From Thuidium tamariscinum (Eukaryota; Streptophyta; Bryopsida; Hypnales; Thuidiaceae), in assembly GCA_947034885.2 (NCBI GenBank), contig OX344756.2, positions 11,590,098 to 11,654,097 of the forward strand: a DNA stretch of 64,000 nt, in the 5' to 3' direction. The notes under the pieces were generated by a model. It saw only the letters and a list, made by a program, of their open reading frames with translations, was not told the origin of the DNA and did not search any database. The stretch's first letter is position 1. Every line of letters begins with the position of its first letter. Shown here piece after piece: positions 34,987 to 47,576 of this stretch. The position numbers and the translations under genes are program-made.

Positions 34987-37884
34987 TAGAGAGGTCCCCC
35001 AAATGTCGTCAATTCCAAATCTTCGAGATGCCCAAAGATCCATCAAACATGATTGTAAGGATTTGGAATTGATTTGCACTGACTTTTATTCTAAGCTTTA
35101 TACGCAAGACCCTGTAATTGCCAAGGTTAAACGGGACCAAGAAGCTATTCTAGCATGTGTTCCGAATCGATTCACCCCAGTGATGGCAAATCAATTACAA
35201 CAAATGCTTTCTGAAAAAAAAACTACTCTCTACTCTTAAGCTGATGGATAAAGGCCGAAGCCCTGGACCAGATGGGGTTACGGTGGAATTTTTTCTAAAG
35301 TACTGGGACATGATCGGTAGTGACTATACTTCCATGCTTCAATCCTCTATCAGCCCCTGTAAATTCCCTATTGGCATGACATCAGGCATTATCGCACTTA
35401 TTTTCAAAGACGGAGACCAAACAAACCTCTCTAGATAATTGGCGTCCAATTACACTCCTCAATGTATTGTACAAGATTCTAGCAAACGCTCTGCAAGTTT
35501 GACTCCAATGCCTCCTGAAAGATGTCATTAGTCCAGATCAATTTACCTTTCTCCTGCTTCGCTATATTTTAGATAATGTCTTATTACAATATGAAACAAT
35601 TGAGTGGGCTAAAGAATCAAACTAAGACCTCATTTTTCTTAAGGTAGATTTTACCAAAGTATATGATGCAGTATCCTGGGAATTTCTATTTGGTGTTATG
35701 AGCAGAATTGGCATTCCTAATTTGTTCACCAACATTGTTCATATGTTGCTACATGACACATCTGCATCCGTGATGTTCAATGGAAAGATTACCAATTCTT
35801 TCTCTATAGCACAAGGGGTGCATCAAGGATGTCCTTTAGCACCCTATTTATTCTTACTAGTTGGTAAGGCCTTTAATATGGCAGCAAAGGAAGAGATGCG
35901 TCTCAAGAAGATTCATGGTATCTTGCTTCCTGATGGCAAAATTCAACAGCTCCTTTCTCAATATGCAGATGACTTGGGATTCTTCCTTTTAGGTGAAGAA
36001 TTGAATTTGCAAAATATAGTTAACTTAATTGACTGATTTGGCTCTACATCTGGCCTCATTATCAATTGGACAAAGAGTAAAGGGTACTATTTTGCACTAA
36101 CTCCCCAACCAAATTGGCTTTCTCAGTTTGATATTATCTAGGCTCCCCCCGACTCCATGTCAAAATTATTAGGGGCTCCATTTGGTATTTCCCTAGAGAC
36201 CCAAGATGTTGACAACTTCCTCCAAGAGAATTGAAGATTACCAAAAAGTTATCCTATTGGTCAACACAAAGATTGTCTTTAGTTGGCAGAGCCCTCGTGG
36301 TTAATGTTGTTCTCTTGTCTACATTCTACTTTTTTATATATATATAGTGTGGTTCTATATAAGTTCTTCAAACCATTGTGGCTCTTTACAAAATTACTTG
36401 TGGAGTGGGATAGAGTACTTTACACGCACTCGAGTGAGCTAGGATGATTGTTGTCTCTCCAAGACCTTAGGTGGCCTCCAACTTCTTGATCCTGAAATAT
36501 CTCTCACTACCCTTTTAGCAAAATGGGTACTCTATACCATTGAACCTAGTATAAGTGGATTAAAGATTTTGCTACATTACAAGATAGATAAAATGAAGCC
36601 CCATCCCAAGTTGAGTTATTGGTTCCCGTCTACAGCTTGGCTTATAGTACACAAATTATCTCCTTTAAGGGGCTCACAAGTATGAAATCATATTATCGGT
36701 GCTTAGAAACGATTCATGAAACACATAGACTTTATACCTCTAACCAATGCAGATGAGGTGAGAGCTACAAGTATTTGGTGGGCAACCAACTTTATTGGTT
36801 CTAACTCTAACTTTTCGATTGATAGGGCCAGGATACTTTCTAGAAGTAGATTGCGTACAATTGGAGACTTATCGGACTCCAATCGCAAAGATTTCAAACC
36901 ATAGGCTACCATTTCTTCAAAATTCCTTCTTATAGAATGGAACAACACCATTGGTATTTTCAATTGAACCAAATTCCACAAGCATGGACCCTTGTGCTTT
37001 CACAACATTCCAAACAGGCTTCTCCAAGTGATTGGGTTGGAGTCTTTGGTCAACCCCACGACCTATTACCAGTTGTACTTTGGCAACCTGAAAAACTCGA
37101 TCAGTCTCTCCTTAGTCCATACCAGCAAGAAATATTGCTTCCCAACGGGATATCCTGAGCTACTATCGGCTTACAATCTTGACAAATATCCATCCTCCTA
37201 TAGTTTGCAAAAACAACTACTTACACATGTTTCATTAGATGAGTTCATGTTCTCCAAATCAAGAAGAATTGAGCTTGATCAACTCATATGCTTTTCTCGG
37301 GGGCAATCTCATCACTAGACTTTGACTTAGGGCGATGGAGGTGGGCCATTGGAAAACCATTACTAGAATATACAATGTCAATGGGACATAAGCTTCTCAC
37401 TAACTCGGCTTCCCCAAAACGGACCATCCCTTCCAAGTGGGCTAGTCTCTTACCCAATCACACTAGTAGAAGCCCCTAATTTTTTGGATGTTTGTAGAAA
37501 ACAAGAATGTTTTTTAGAACATAAGCAAGAAGATGGTGTTGCAGCCATGGAAAACACAATTCAATTGCATGTTGTAAAAAACACGTGGATGTCATAGGTA
37601 ATGTTCTTTTTGATAGTGATGTTGTAAGAGACATAAAAAAATATAAATACATTTTGTACAATGTCCAAGAAAACATGAAATTGCTACATTTGCAAGGGTT
37701 TTTGATTTAACTCCAACTAAGTTTACAAAAATTACTGTAGACTTAGGTAAAACCCTGACCAAATGTGAAAATATAGAAGAAAGGAAGCTTTGTGGCTTGC
37801 TTTTAAGAAGAAAAAAAATCAATGGATGTATATTGTGAATGAAAGGAGCAAGTCTATATACTAGTGGATGGTAGGAAGTATAGT

Positions 37885-38910
37885 GGAGTCCCAATCTAAA
37901 TGGTGTTTTGGAATTCGCAATGAAAACAATTTCAGCTCTGTCAACTTTAATAGCCTCTCGAGACCTCAAAAATTGATATTTTCCTATGAATTTTCTTACA
38001 ACATCATTTGTAAGTGAATAACATGCATGCCCAATTTTAATGCCAAAATATTTACACAAAAAAAGATATTCAAAATCTACCAACATGTATAGTAAGAAAA
38101 ACATTTCACTACTTTTAACTTTGACACCCTCCTAAGGATTGAATTGTTTTTTTGCCATGAAATTTTGGTTTGAAATAAACTCTATATTTTAAATATGTGT
38201 GAAAAATTTCAAGGTCAAAAGATTAATTTAAAAAAGATATTCAAAATCTTCCAACATATGTAGTTGTGTATGAGTTTTACATCTATATCAAACTTTGACC
38301 CACGAAATGACTCTATACTTAAGGCTCAAAAACTCATCCTCACAACTACACATGTTGGAAGAATTTGGACTTTTTTTTCAGTGGGTAAGTTTTTTGAACT
38401 TGAAATTTAGAACACATATTATCAACATAGATCTGACTTCACAAAATAAAAATTCATGGTAAAAAATAAATTTTCAGCCCTTGGGAAGGTGTCAAAGTTG
38501 GCAATTGTTAAAATTTTCTCAAAACTACGCATGTTGGGAGATTTCAAATATCTTTTTTTAAATTAATCTTTTGACCTTGAGATTTTTCACACATATAAAA
38601 AGAATAGAATTTATTTCATGCCAAAAATTTTATGGCTAAAAGAAACAAACTCAATCCTTGGGAGGGTGTCAAAGTTGAAAGTAGTGAAATGTTTTTTACC
38701 GCTACACATGTTGGTAGATTTTGAATATTTATTTTTGTAAATCTTTTAGCATTGAAATTTGACATTCATATTATTCACTTACAAATGATGTTGTGAAAAA
38801 AAATTCATAGGAAAATATCAATTTTTGAGGTCTTGGGAGGCTATCAAAGTTGATAGAGCTGAAATTGTTTTCATTGCGGATCCCAAAACACCATTTAGAT
38901 TGGGACCCCA
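37885..38910. repeat. Inverted cluster of about 180-base units
   Basis: Units share CTACACATGTTGG, then TTGAATAT, a CTTGAAATTT stretch and GGGAGGGTGTCAAAGTTG. Two units run on the minus strand (about 37900-38260) and three on the plus strand (about 38330-38870). The outermost sequences (GTCCCAATCTAAATGGTG and its complement) pair too. The region can therefore fold as a long imperfect hairpin centred near 38305. Confidence 0.7.
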
Positions 38911-39284
38911 TTGTACAATAACTCATATGGGATATATTAACCTTTAAAGTTTCTTGACTATGTTTTTACCAAAACCTCTCTAAAACTGCCATTCTTAGTA
39001 CAAATACCAAATTTTAGGAAAAAAATATTTTTAGAAACATGTAACTATACAATCTTGTTGTGTGTTGATTTGAGAAGATGTGAGGAAAAAATTCAAAATA
39101 TTCCACTATGTAGATTGCAAGATATTAGCGTTTGAATTGATAAAAATTCTTTTTTGACCCTCCAAAAAACAAAAAAGCTACACTTTCCAAGGTCACATTT
39201 GTAAGAAAAATTCTCCATGTTGTTTGTGCTTTTTTGGATTCATTTTGAATCTACATGCTTGAAAATTTTAAGATCATTTGGAAT

Positions 39285-39500
39285 CACTAATAGAAACCCC
39301 CTTTTAATGTGACAAGGCCTAATTTTTCTTGACAGATTTTGTTAGGCATCAAAAGTAACAACTCGTGTTTTTATATCAGCATTGTTGTTGTGATGAACGT
39401 TTTTGTAGACATAAAAATACGGGTTATTACTTTTGATGCTTAGCAAAATCCATCAAGAAAAATTAGGCCTTGTCACATTAAACGAGGGTTTCTACTAGTG
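39285..39500. mobile_element. CACTA-type MITE, 216 bp, with empty site elsewhere in the window
   Basis: Ends are CACTAATAGAAACCC and, on the minus strand, CACTAGTAGAAACCC, flanked by AAT (39282-39284 and 39501-39503). The related sequence at about 51147 reads CATTTGGAATTGTACAACATG without the element, an empty site that confirms both ends. The arms (ATGTGACAAGGCCTAATTTTT) pair almost perfectly, and the loop again contains CGTGTTTTTAT, as in the MITE at 12931/28488. Confidence 0.85.
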
Positions 39501-41679
39501 AATTGTACAACATATAGGAAAAACATATTAAATAAAAAAAAGTAGAAAACGATTCAAAATAATATATTGTTAAGAATTTAGTTATGGAATTTTAAAAAGT
39601 CAATTCCAACAGTTTTATTGTTTTAATAAACAATCTAAATCTAAGAAATAAATTTTTTTCAAGGTAAATTGAAAACTTGAGTTAAATAAAGAACTTCAAA
39701 GTTTATTTCAAAGTAGAAAATCTATAACTACCCAAAACTAAAACTCATAGCTTCCATCTCATTGATCAAAATGGAATGATTCGAAGATTTCCTCGCGTGT
39801 ATAAATCTGAAAAAGCAATTCCAAATTTTGTTTATGAAAAAAGTGATTTTTGTTTATTTGCCCAGATTGCTTGATTAAAAAAAAAGTTACATGTTATACA
39901 AGATTTTTTTAACCATGTAGTCAAAGTTTTTGAAAAGTACTAGGCGTTAAGAAAAAACCTTGTTTTCATATAGCTTGAAAATTTCAAAGAAAAAAAAAAG
40001 AAAAATCCATTTATAGAGAGCTACCTAAAATCACTATGTTGCCAAAACAACACAACTTCAAGAACTGTATTCAAAATAGATTGTTTGAAAAAACACCCAT
40101 ATGTTTGATACAACATCCATATGTTTGCAACAACATCTAAAACAATGTCTATAACAAAATCTGAGATTTACAATGGTTAAGTTTCCACATTGAGTTCATT
40201 CTAGTTATCCCATATCTTTTGTCTCCACAAAGGCGGACCATAGATATAAATATGACCTCTTTCATCTTCATTCTTATAAGCAAATAACAAACTAATTAGT
40301 TAATAATTAATTAATTCACTATTAATGAACTGAATAATTAATCAATAATGAGTTGAATAATTAATTAATTAATAATGACCTAAATAATTATTACTTAATA
40401 ATGAACTGAATGATTAATTAATTAATTACAAGATAAATAATTAATAATAAAATAAATAATTGATTAATAATGAAAAATCATTATTATTATTTAATTAATT
40501 TCCATCAACCTTGCCTACTACGTAGGATGCACCAATTAATGTTTTGAAAATTTCTAGGTGTCTAAGTTGATGTTGCTGAAAATAAAGCTGAAATTTTTCT
40601 AGACGTCTTTGTTGACATTGCTAAAAATAATATTAAAATTTTTGTGAGGTGAACGAAAATTCCATGTGGCACTATTTGCTTATGTGGCACTTACGTGGCT
40701 GCCAAATGGCACACTTTTGACAACTTCTTCGTCCATGTTTTCTATGATGTTGTTCTAAAAACAGGGCATGTTTTTCCAAATTTTCTCGTGTTTTTCGCTT
40801 GTCAATCTTGACGGATTTTCCTAGACATGCAAAGTAGACATGCTTGATGTTAATTCAAACATCTCACCATGTCTAAAGACTTGTCATAAAAAACATAGTT
40901 TTCTTCTAGTGTCAATTCTCACCAGCATAGAAAGATATTTGGATGAAAGGAAGGCCTTGGAAGGATGCAATGTTTATCTGGTCCATTTGGCACAATGCTG
41001 TTGCAATAAACTCTTGGAGAGCACAAATTGCCCCAAGTATTGATGTTAAGTGCCTCTGTTGCTCGGTAGGTGATATCAAGACTCCACTTTATTGGTTTTT
41101 TAGTTGCCCGAGATCACAAGATATTTGGGACTACGTGCAATCTATTGTGCATCATCTTTGAAGTTCCTCACATCCTCAAGGTCCCTTGGATAGACTCAAT
41201 GCCATCCAATGCATCTTTGGTTCTTCCTTGCTTAGGAAATTTTGCAAAGTCCATATTACTTGGACTCTACTTTGTAGAGCAACTCTTTGGCTATGTTGGA
41301 TTTCTAGAAATCATTTAGTATTTGCGCAGGAAAGATGGCCTACTCAACTACTTCAATCCACTCTATGGAACACCCTTTTAGACTATGGCCAAGCTACCCT
41401 CTTCAAAACCCAACGAGCAACGCACTCCCGCCCCTATTCGGTTAATGATATTTGGCATTAATTATATAGTATCTGATTACACCCTATCCTTGCCTATAAG
41501 GAAGGGGACTCCTTTCACTAGATCAATGAGGGCCCTCCCTCATGCATCTTTTCCAGTGGTTTTGGCTCTCTATTTGTTTGTGGTCCTTGCCGGGTTTTTT
41601 TTGGTCCAACCTCTGGGCTTGGCTGCTTGTACTTGGTTCTTTTTAATACAATGGTTCGCCATTTGTTTTTAAAAAAAAA

Positions 41680-42258
41680 GCATGATTTCCACGGAGTCCA
41701 GCCCGTCCTTACAGGGTTAAAGCATATCTACCACATCTATTACGTATAGAGATATGAATACAGGGAATGTTGAATCGCATTACAAAATTCTGGGTTGGTT
41801 TCGTGAACCTTTGTCTGTCAAGCCCAGACTCTCTTTATTTCATCCATGGTGGAAAACACTTCTGCAAATACAAGGTTTGTGAGATGTTTGCTTGGTAAGA
41901 ACTTAAAAAGCCTGAAAAGAGTCTCTCTACGCACTAGAAGACAGTTCTGAAAAGTGAGGCTTTATATAGAACACCTTGCGTCCCACCCCTCATTAATTAA
42001 CACATCACATTTGCATACTATTTAAAAACTAAGGTGGTGATCTAATCAAATTTCAATAAGAAATTTCTTTGTAAGATTTTTCCAGAGATTCCATTGAATC
42101 TTCTGACTTTTCTAATCAGACCATTTGTTTTTCTCCAAATACATTGGCGATGGTCTATACAGATAATTATATCAGATTCATCATCTCCGTATTATACAAA
42201 AGTTCAATGGATTTGCGGTTGGCGACATTGGAGCTAGCAGAGATGAACGACTACACCT
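41680..42258. other. Spacer between LINE tail and GEX1 downstream flank
   Basis: No gene was recognised. This spacer does not resemble the equivalent interval of the left duplicate, which holds the DUF3128 gene. The shared block resumes at about 42259. Confidence 0.45.
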
Positions 42259-42620
42259 ATCCAGCTTCCGTGAATGCATCCACCGATTTCCATCGCAAGG
42301 ATGACATAGTATCGGAACATAATCGGCTCCTCCTGCATTGAATAATCAAGATGAGCACATAAGTTTAAGAACGTACGGTACTTGTTATTTGCTAATTGGG
42401 TCTAATATCTTTAGACATCTAGCTGCTCCAGTTTCAGCCCACTATCGTAATCTAAATCCTTCGAGATAAGATGGAGATAACCTGCACGAAGCACATTGCA
42501 ATATCCCCCTCAAAGTGGAATTTTTCCAATTCTGCACTCATAGTTCAGAACAGAGCCATTCTTACTGATGACAGAGTTGAAAGAGAGTGAGAACAACAGT
42601 ATCACAAGGCAGTGAGATTC

Positions 42621-45600
42621 TCACCGTCGAGGCCGCAGGTTGTAGCTATGACTAGGTGTCAACGGGCTCACAACATCTACTGGTGGAATGTAATCAGGGT
42701 CTTGGGATCCATCCTCCACTTGCGCTTGAGCACCAAAAGATCTGTCAAGGCAAGACTCCTCTTTGCGCACACTACTTGAAGTCCAGGACGGAAACAACCA
42801 CGTAAGTGGATTACCTACAAATCAACGAACAATTAGTCACAGTGTTATCATCAAGTACCAATCAACCGATCATGAAGCAGATCTTCCACGCAAAGAGTGC
42901 TAGAATCACAGGGACGTAAAAACCTAGACTTAGTGGGCTTTAGGGACAAATCAACTCTCACAAAATCCACGGACTACCCCAATTCAAACTATGTAGTTCT
43001 GGATATGTCCTACCCTTCGGTTAAATTCCTTGTTGTACCTCTCATGCATTACTTCCTAATTCAAAATTATGCAGTGTTAGATATACCCTATCCTTGGATC
43101 AAATTTCTTGTTGTACTTCTCAGGCATTACTTCCTAGTAATAGTTGTCAATTCATTAGTGACGCTAAAATCCAGACAATGCAGGTCAAAGTTGACATTAC
43201 AAGTCCTCTGACAGAGACAAATTCAAAATTATGTATTTCTGGATGTAACCTGACCTCAGGTTGAATTCCTTGCTGCACCTCTTATATAATACTTCCTGGT
43301 GAATGAGGATCATAGCTGCCAATGCATGAGTGACTAATAAAAAACAAAGAATGCTACCTAACGTTAGTATTAGTAACTTTCTTTCAGATTAATATTCTTT
43401 TGTTGATGTTAATTAAACAAAATAACTCATAAACTAAACTAAATTCAGAGACAGAATGGTCTAAAGATGCGTAAGGGATGTGAAAATAACACGTCTGGGA
43501 CCAAAAACTAAACCTAATTAAAAATCCTTAGATTACCTCATATGGAGTTTCTCGGTGTCTGTTATGACCAAGTTTTACATACCGTGCTTAATACATAAAG
43601 ATAATGCAGTAACAAATAACATTCCAAACCATAAAAGTGTGAAATAGGAGGAAGTGATGAAAAAGGCACCACAAGCTATCACTGCAAAAATTTACTTCGA
43701 CAAGCTCGTTGGGCTCGCCGCACAATCTTCTTGGAGAGCATCCTCTCATAAGAGTCGGTGCTGCAGCGCTTGATTTTGGAAAGAGGTGCCAAGCTATGCT
43801 CGCAAATTTCCTCAATTCCAGGTTTAGCCGAACTTGAAGGAAGAACCTTGAGTCGTTCTTGTAGATCCAGCAAAATCTCGTAGCTCATCGATGCATAGTC
43901 CCTGCAGTGATTCAAGTACCAACTCATTCGTAAAATTTGAGTTCTCCATAAGTAGGGCTAAGGACAGCACGGACTCCTCGGGTCATCACTTAAACCACTT
44001 TGAGCACGAATTAATCACGATGAAAAAAAGGATTTATGAGATCTTGTAGTTTTAGACAGTACGGATGATATGAGTAGTGACGAAATTCTAGAATCTAACT
44101 GAGAGGTAGAAATTCCAAAAACTCACAATTGCTATGAAAAGATTCATCCTCTTCGGAGTGAAAGATAACTCAATCGAAAATAAAAAACTTGAAGATGCTA
44201 ATGAACGGGCCTTGATAAGATTTTGTCAGACGAGAAACTGAAATCAAAGGTTCGTTCAATCAAATGATTGATGCTGGAAAATTAGCCAGAGTAACTTGAA
44301 GTGAAACAAGACACGTACCTGTAGTTGAATATTTGGTACAAAAGAAGGATAACAGTGGTTACCCCATAAGTCAACCGAGGGAAAATCAATAGCAACATGG
44401 TTTGATGTAATCCCCGTGACGCGGTTGTCTGGCTACGAAGAATCCATAGCTCTACTGCAAACGTGAGAAGAAGCCCTGCATCATAGTAGCAACAGCATCA
44501 ATTATACCTATTGGCAATTCGAAACATTATTCACTCTTCATTGTAAACGAAGTATGTAAGCCAAATCGTTTACTGAAAATACAAATACAGTTGACTCTAC
44601 TCTTGGATACTTCAACAAATAAAACAAAGATATGAAAACATCAAGATAATCGAGACTGTTGAGAAAAAGACAATGACAGCGAAAGATGTCACACAAAACA
44701 TACCGCAGAAAAGTAACGGGCGAGCACTGTAAGTCTGCTTCGTGCTGGTGCTCATGTAGATGAAAATCGAGGTTGCTACATAGAACAGGAAGGTCTTTAA
44801 AGCCCTCGACTCCAGCAGGATTGCATTGTGTAGAGAGAATAACCGCTCAAGAGATGCAAATACAGCTGATTGCTTGGACACAAATGACTCCTGCAACAGC
44901 CCATCACAACAGCTAGCCGAGTCAGAAAACGATTACAGAAACTCTGGAAGCTTAATCAATAATCTTAGAAAACACAGAACATTGCAGTTTCATGACAGAT
45001 GTTTACAGAAATCAATAAACCCATTCCAATATTAGCCTCGATACATAATTGACTCCATGATTATTCTCACTAATTGGAGAAGTGAGAACAGAATATGCCA
45101 TTCATCACCTGTGCCTCAAGCATTGCATTGGAACCACTTGTCAATTGTTCATGCATTGCTAGTAGCTTCATTTGCCACGTAAGAAACTCTTGCTGATGCA
45201 TCTTAGCCTCCTGAGTAAACGCCAACACAGAAGCACGGTTCTCTTCAAAGGCACTCTCTTGCAGCTGCTTCAGATTTTGAAGTCCCTCTTTAGCTTGAAA
45301 CTGCCCATCAAGCAATGCTATCTGACCAGTCAAGGACCTGCAAAATTCTCAAGTTAACAGGACACTCATTGCAATACTTTCAAGTTGGTTAGAGCTGAAT
45401 GATATTGTCAAATCAAAAGATGGTGGTTAATCACGAACAAAAACAGGTGAGGGCTATCAAAGACTAAAAAGTATGTGAACTACTCAAGAATAAGCTCACC
45501 TTTGAACTCCATTATCGATTTCATGCGTCATGACATGTAGACTAGAGAACTCCGTTGTTAAAGATTTAGCAATCTCATGCGATTTTTCATGCAGACTTGA

Positions 45601-47576
45601 GAATTCCTTGGCCAAGGAGTTGGCGATAATGTGCGATTTTTCCTGTAAAGAGCCTAAAGAATCTGCTATCACATGAGACTTCTCATGTAAACTTGAGAAT
45701 TCTTGAGACATGGAGTGTGCGATTTCATGAGTTTTGTCATGAAGCGTTGCAAACTCCTTAGAAAGTGAGTTTGCCAGGCTGCGCTGGTGATCAGACATGT
45801 CATTTTGCTGGTCTAGCATCTCTTTCTGCTTGTCCGTCATCTCCTCTTGCAAGGATTCCACACCTCGCAACTGCTTATGAACCTCCTTTGTTGCCGAGCT
45901 CAGATCTACAGGTGACGGACGTCAACCATAATAATTTTGCTTGACAAAAACCTCAAACCATTACAAATAACCCCACTAGTAAAGACTAATTTGCATATAA
46001 AACACATACTAGAACAAAGAATTATAAATGATACTTTCTAACCTCCAGAGAACAGTGAGCGCACAAGTTAGATCGATAGTTAATCCCGAAGTACCCAAGA
46101 AATAAAGTCAATGTCCACTTTAAAAACTTACGGCCAACTACTGTTAATAAAAAAAACATATTTCTGTTATAAAAAATGTGAAGTACGATTTCTTCTTCGG
46201 CCCTGCGGAATTAACATTAGTATTCTCTCGGGATTGAAAATAACGGCATTAAAATCAGGTCGTCATGTCCAAAGTGAAACAAAAATCCCATTTGCAACAG
46301 ATGAAAAGATATGTAAATAAAGTCAGTAACCTGAGAAGCCATCCTTGACCCTTTCTCGCATCTCGGCATGCAAACGATGATATTCGCTTACAAGTTGATT
46401 TGAATGTTCTTGCATCTTGGTCTGTAGAAACTTTTGCTCAGTAATGAGAAACTCATTCTGCTGAGACATGGCACTCGTTTGAGATTCCATTGTCCTTAAT
46501 TGATTCTCTACCCAGTGGGCAGATCCTTTGAGCTCATTGATCACGTGTTCAGTTTCCTGCTTAAACGCTTCGCTCCTGTCAAGGAAAACAAAAATCCATC
46601 AGTAGGCCAAGGATCATTCCATCAGATTCAATTAGACTATGCACTGCTGATGGATAGAGGGCGTGGGTCCGCAAGAAACTAATATCTGCTCTTTAAACCC
46701 TAAAGATGAAGGATTCAAAGTTATTAAACGACTAATTTGATTGCTCTTAAAGTATAAACATATTTCAAATGGGACCAGATATTACATCACTATAATCAAA
46801 GCAAAACGTTGCTTGCGCAGGCCAAACAATAATTAAGATTGGACAAAAGAAAGTCCCTGCGTGACCTACTTCAAACCGCTCACAAAAATATGAAGCCCAA
46901 TTTGGGCAGCTTGGTTCATTAGGGTTTAAGATAGTTAAAGAAGTAGGAACATTAGCATCTTGACATGAAAGCGATGTCCAGAAACTGAGAGCATTGAAAA
47001 AATATGAGTGAAGAAAAGCATAGAAGAAATTACGTACTGGAGATGGTGGCACATAGACGCGGCGTCAATGAAGAAGGCGAGAAAGATAGAATTCGTATGA
47101 TCACTGAGACTACTTGTACACTTGGATATGGGGACAGAGTCAGGGCAATCTATTGCGTCTCTTTCAGAAACCTTCAAAAAACAGTTCGTGAGCCTCATAG
47201 CCAGCCGTGCCTTCTTCTCCTCTTCTTTTAAAATCTCTCTACAAGACGAGAGCAAACCCGAGTACGCATTGTGCCAACAAGAATTCTTCGCTGTTTGGTG
47301 ACGAGCTTTCTCAACAAGATCTTTCCCTCTGGCACTGCTCAAAAAGCTTCCAGTCTCAATGTCAAACTTCGCAAGGTCCGTGGATCGGAAGCACTGACGC
47401 TCCCGCAATGGTGGATCGGTCTGTGCTGCTGCCGGCTCAAGCGCAAACCATCTCCACAGCGTCGCCTCTGAAGTCGCAGAAAGCGAGAAAAGGAGAATGA
47501 CGGCAAAACAGAACTCCCTTCTCCTCATGACACTATTGCGCCAGATAGCCATTTCTCGCTTGTGACTCTGCAACAA
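42621..47576 (-). CDS. GEX1: GEX1 / KAR5 / Brambleberry-family nuclear fusion protein
   Basis: Eight exons join in phase: 47038-47576, 46331-46575, 45500-45905, 45109-45337, 44704-44890, 44319-44475, 43696-43901 and 42621-42814 (minus). They give 720 aa, or 712 if the second ATG at 47552 is used. Features in order are: a signal peptide (FCFAVILLFSLSATSEA); a cysteine-rich domain with NSCWHNAYSGLLSSC, RLTNCFLK and SMCHHLQ; and a long coiled coil. The coiled coil includes five repeats at about 310-395, four of 18 residues and one of 14, built on EFSSLHEKSH-I-SL. Three membrane segments follow (about 503-520, 530-548, 570-587) with the family hallmark STSTKQTY before the second. The tail ends DPDYIPPVDV...SYNLRPRR. 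GEX1 proteins act at the nuclear envelope in karyogamy and in gametophyte and embryo development. No break is visible. Arabidopsis GEX1 is shorter (about 590 aa); the coiled-coil repeats account for much of the difference. Confidence 0.93.

Larger units (their letters stand above)
37461..40911. mobile_element. Non-autonomous CACTA-type element, 3.45 kb, inside the LINE
   Basis: The left end CACTAGTAGAAGCCCC (37461) and the right end, minus-strand CACTAGAAGAAAAC (40911), are flanked by TCA (37458-37460 and 40912-40914). The LINE reads on across the two flanks. There is no coding capacity. Inside are a head-to-head set of about 180-base repeats (37885-38910), a smaller CACTA-type MITE (39285-39500), a block shared with 50.8-51.7 kb (38950-40030) and an ATTAATTAA-rich stretch (40290-40500). 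Confidence 0.8.
31010..41679 (+). mobile_element. LINE retrotransposon, inactive, split by several DNA elements
   Basis: Recognisable parts in order are as follows. APE endonuclease start at about 32685-32870 (KIFFQNVRGLN, LLFIQEHKLRG), continuing 33290-33800 (NLYAPYEPYP, LSNFNMVE). Reverse transcriptase at 35244-36120 (DKGRSPGPDGVT, GVHQGCPLAPYLF, QYADDLGFF). A C-terminal zinc-finger (zf-RVT) region at 40943-41161 (FIWSIWHNAVAINSW, CLCC, FSCPRSQDIW). A nine-A tail lies at 41671-41679. ORF1 presumably lies in 31010-32680 but shows no domain I can name. Several stops and shifts break the ORFs; for example the endonuclease frame stops at about 33497 and the RT frame at about 36036. Insertions lie at 32881-33275, 34253-34986 and 37461-40911. 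I could not find a convincing target duplication, so the 5' boundary is approximate. Confidence 0.85.

Noticed and set aside
34919-35239. 106-codon frame as a gene
   Set aside because: It begins in the foldback element (ending 34986) and continues into LINE sequence, so it is a chance fusion.
40290-40500. ATTAATTAA-rich stretch as a satellite or origin
   Set aside because: It is simple low-complexity sequence without a fixed period and lies inside a non-autonomous CACTA-type element.
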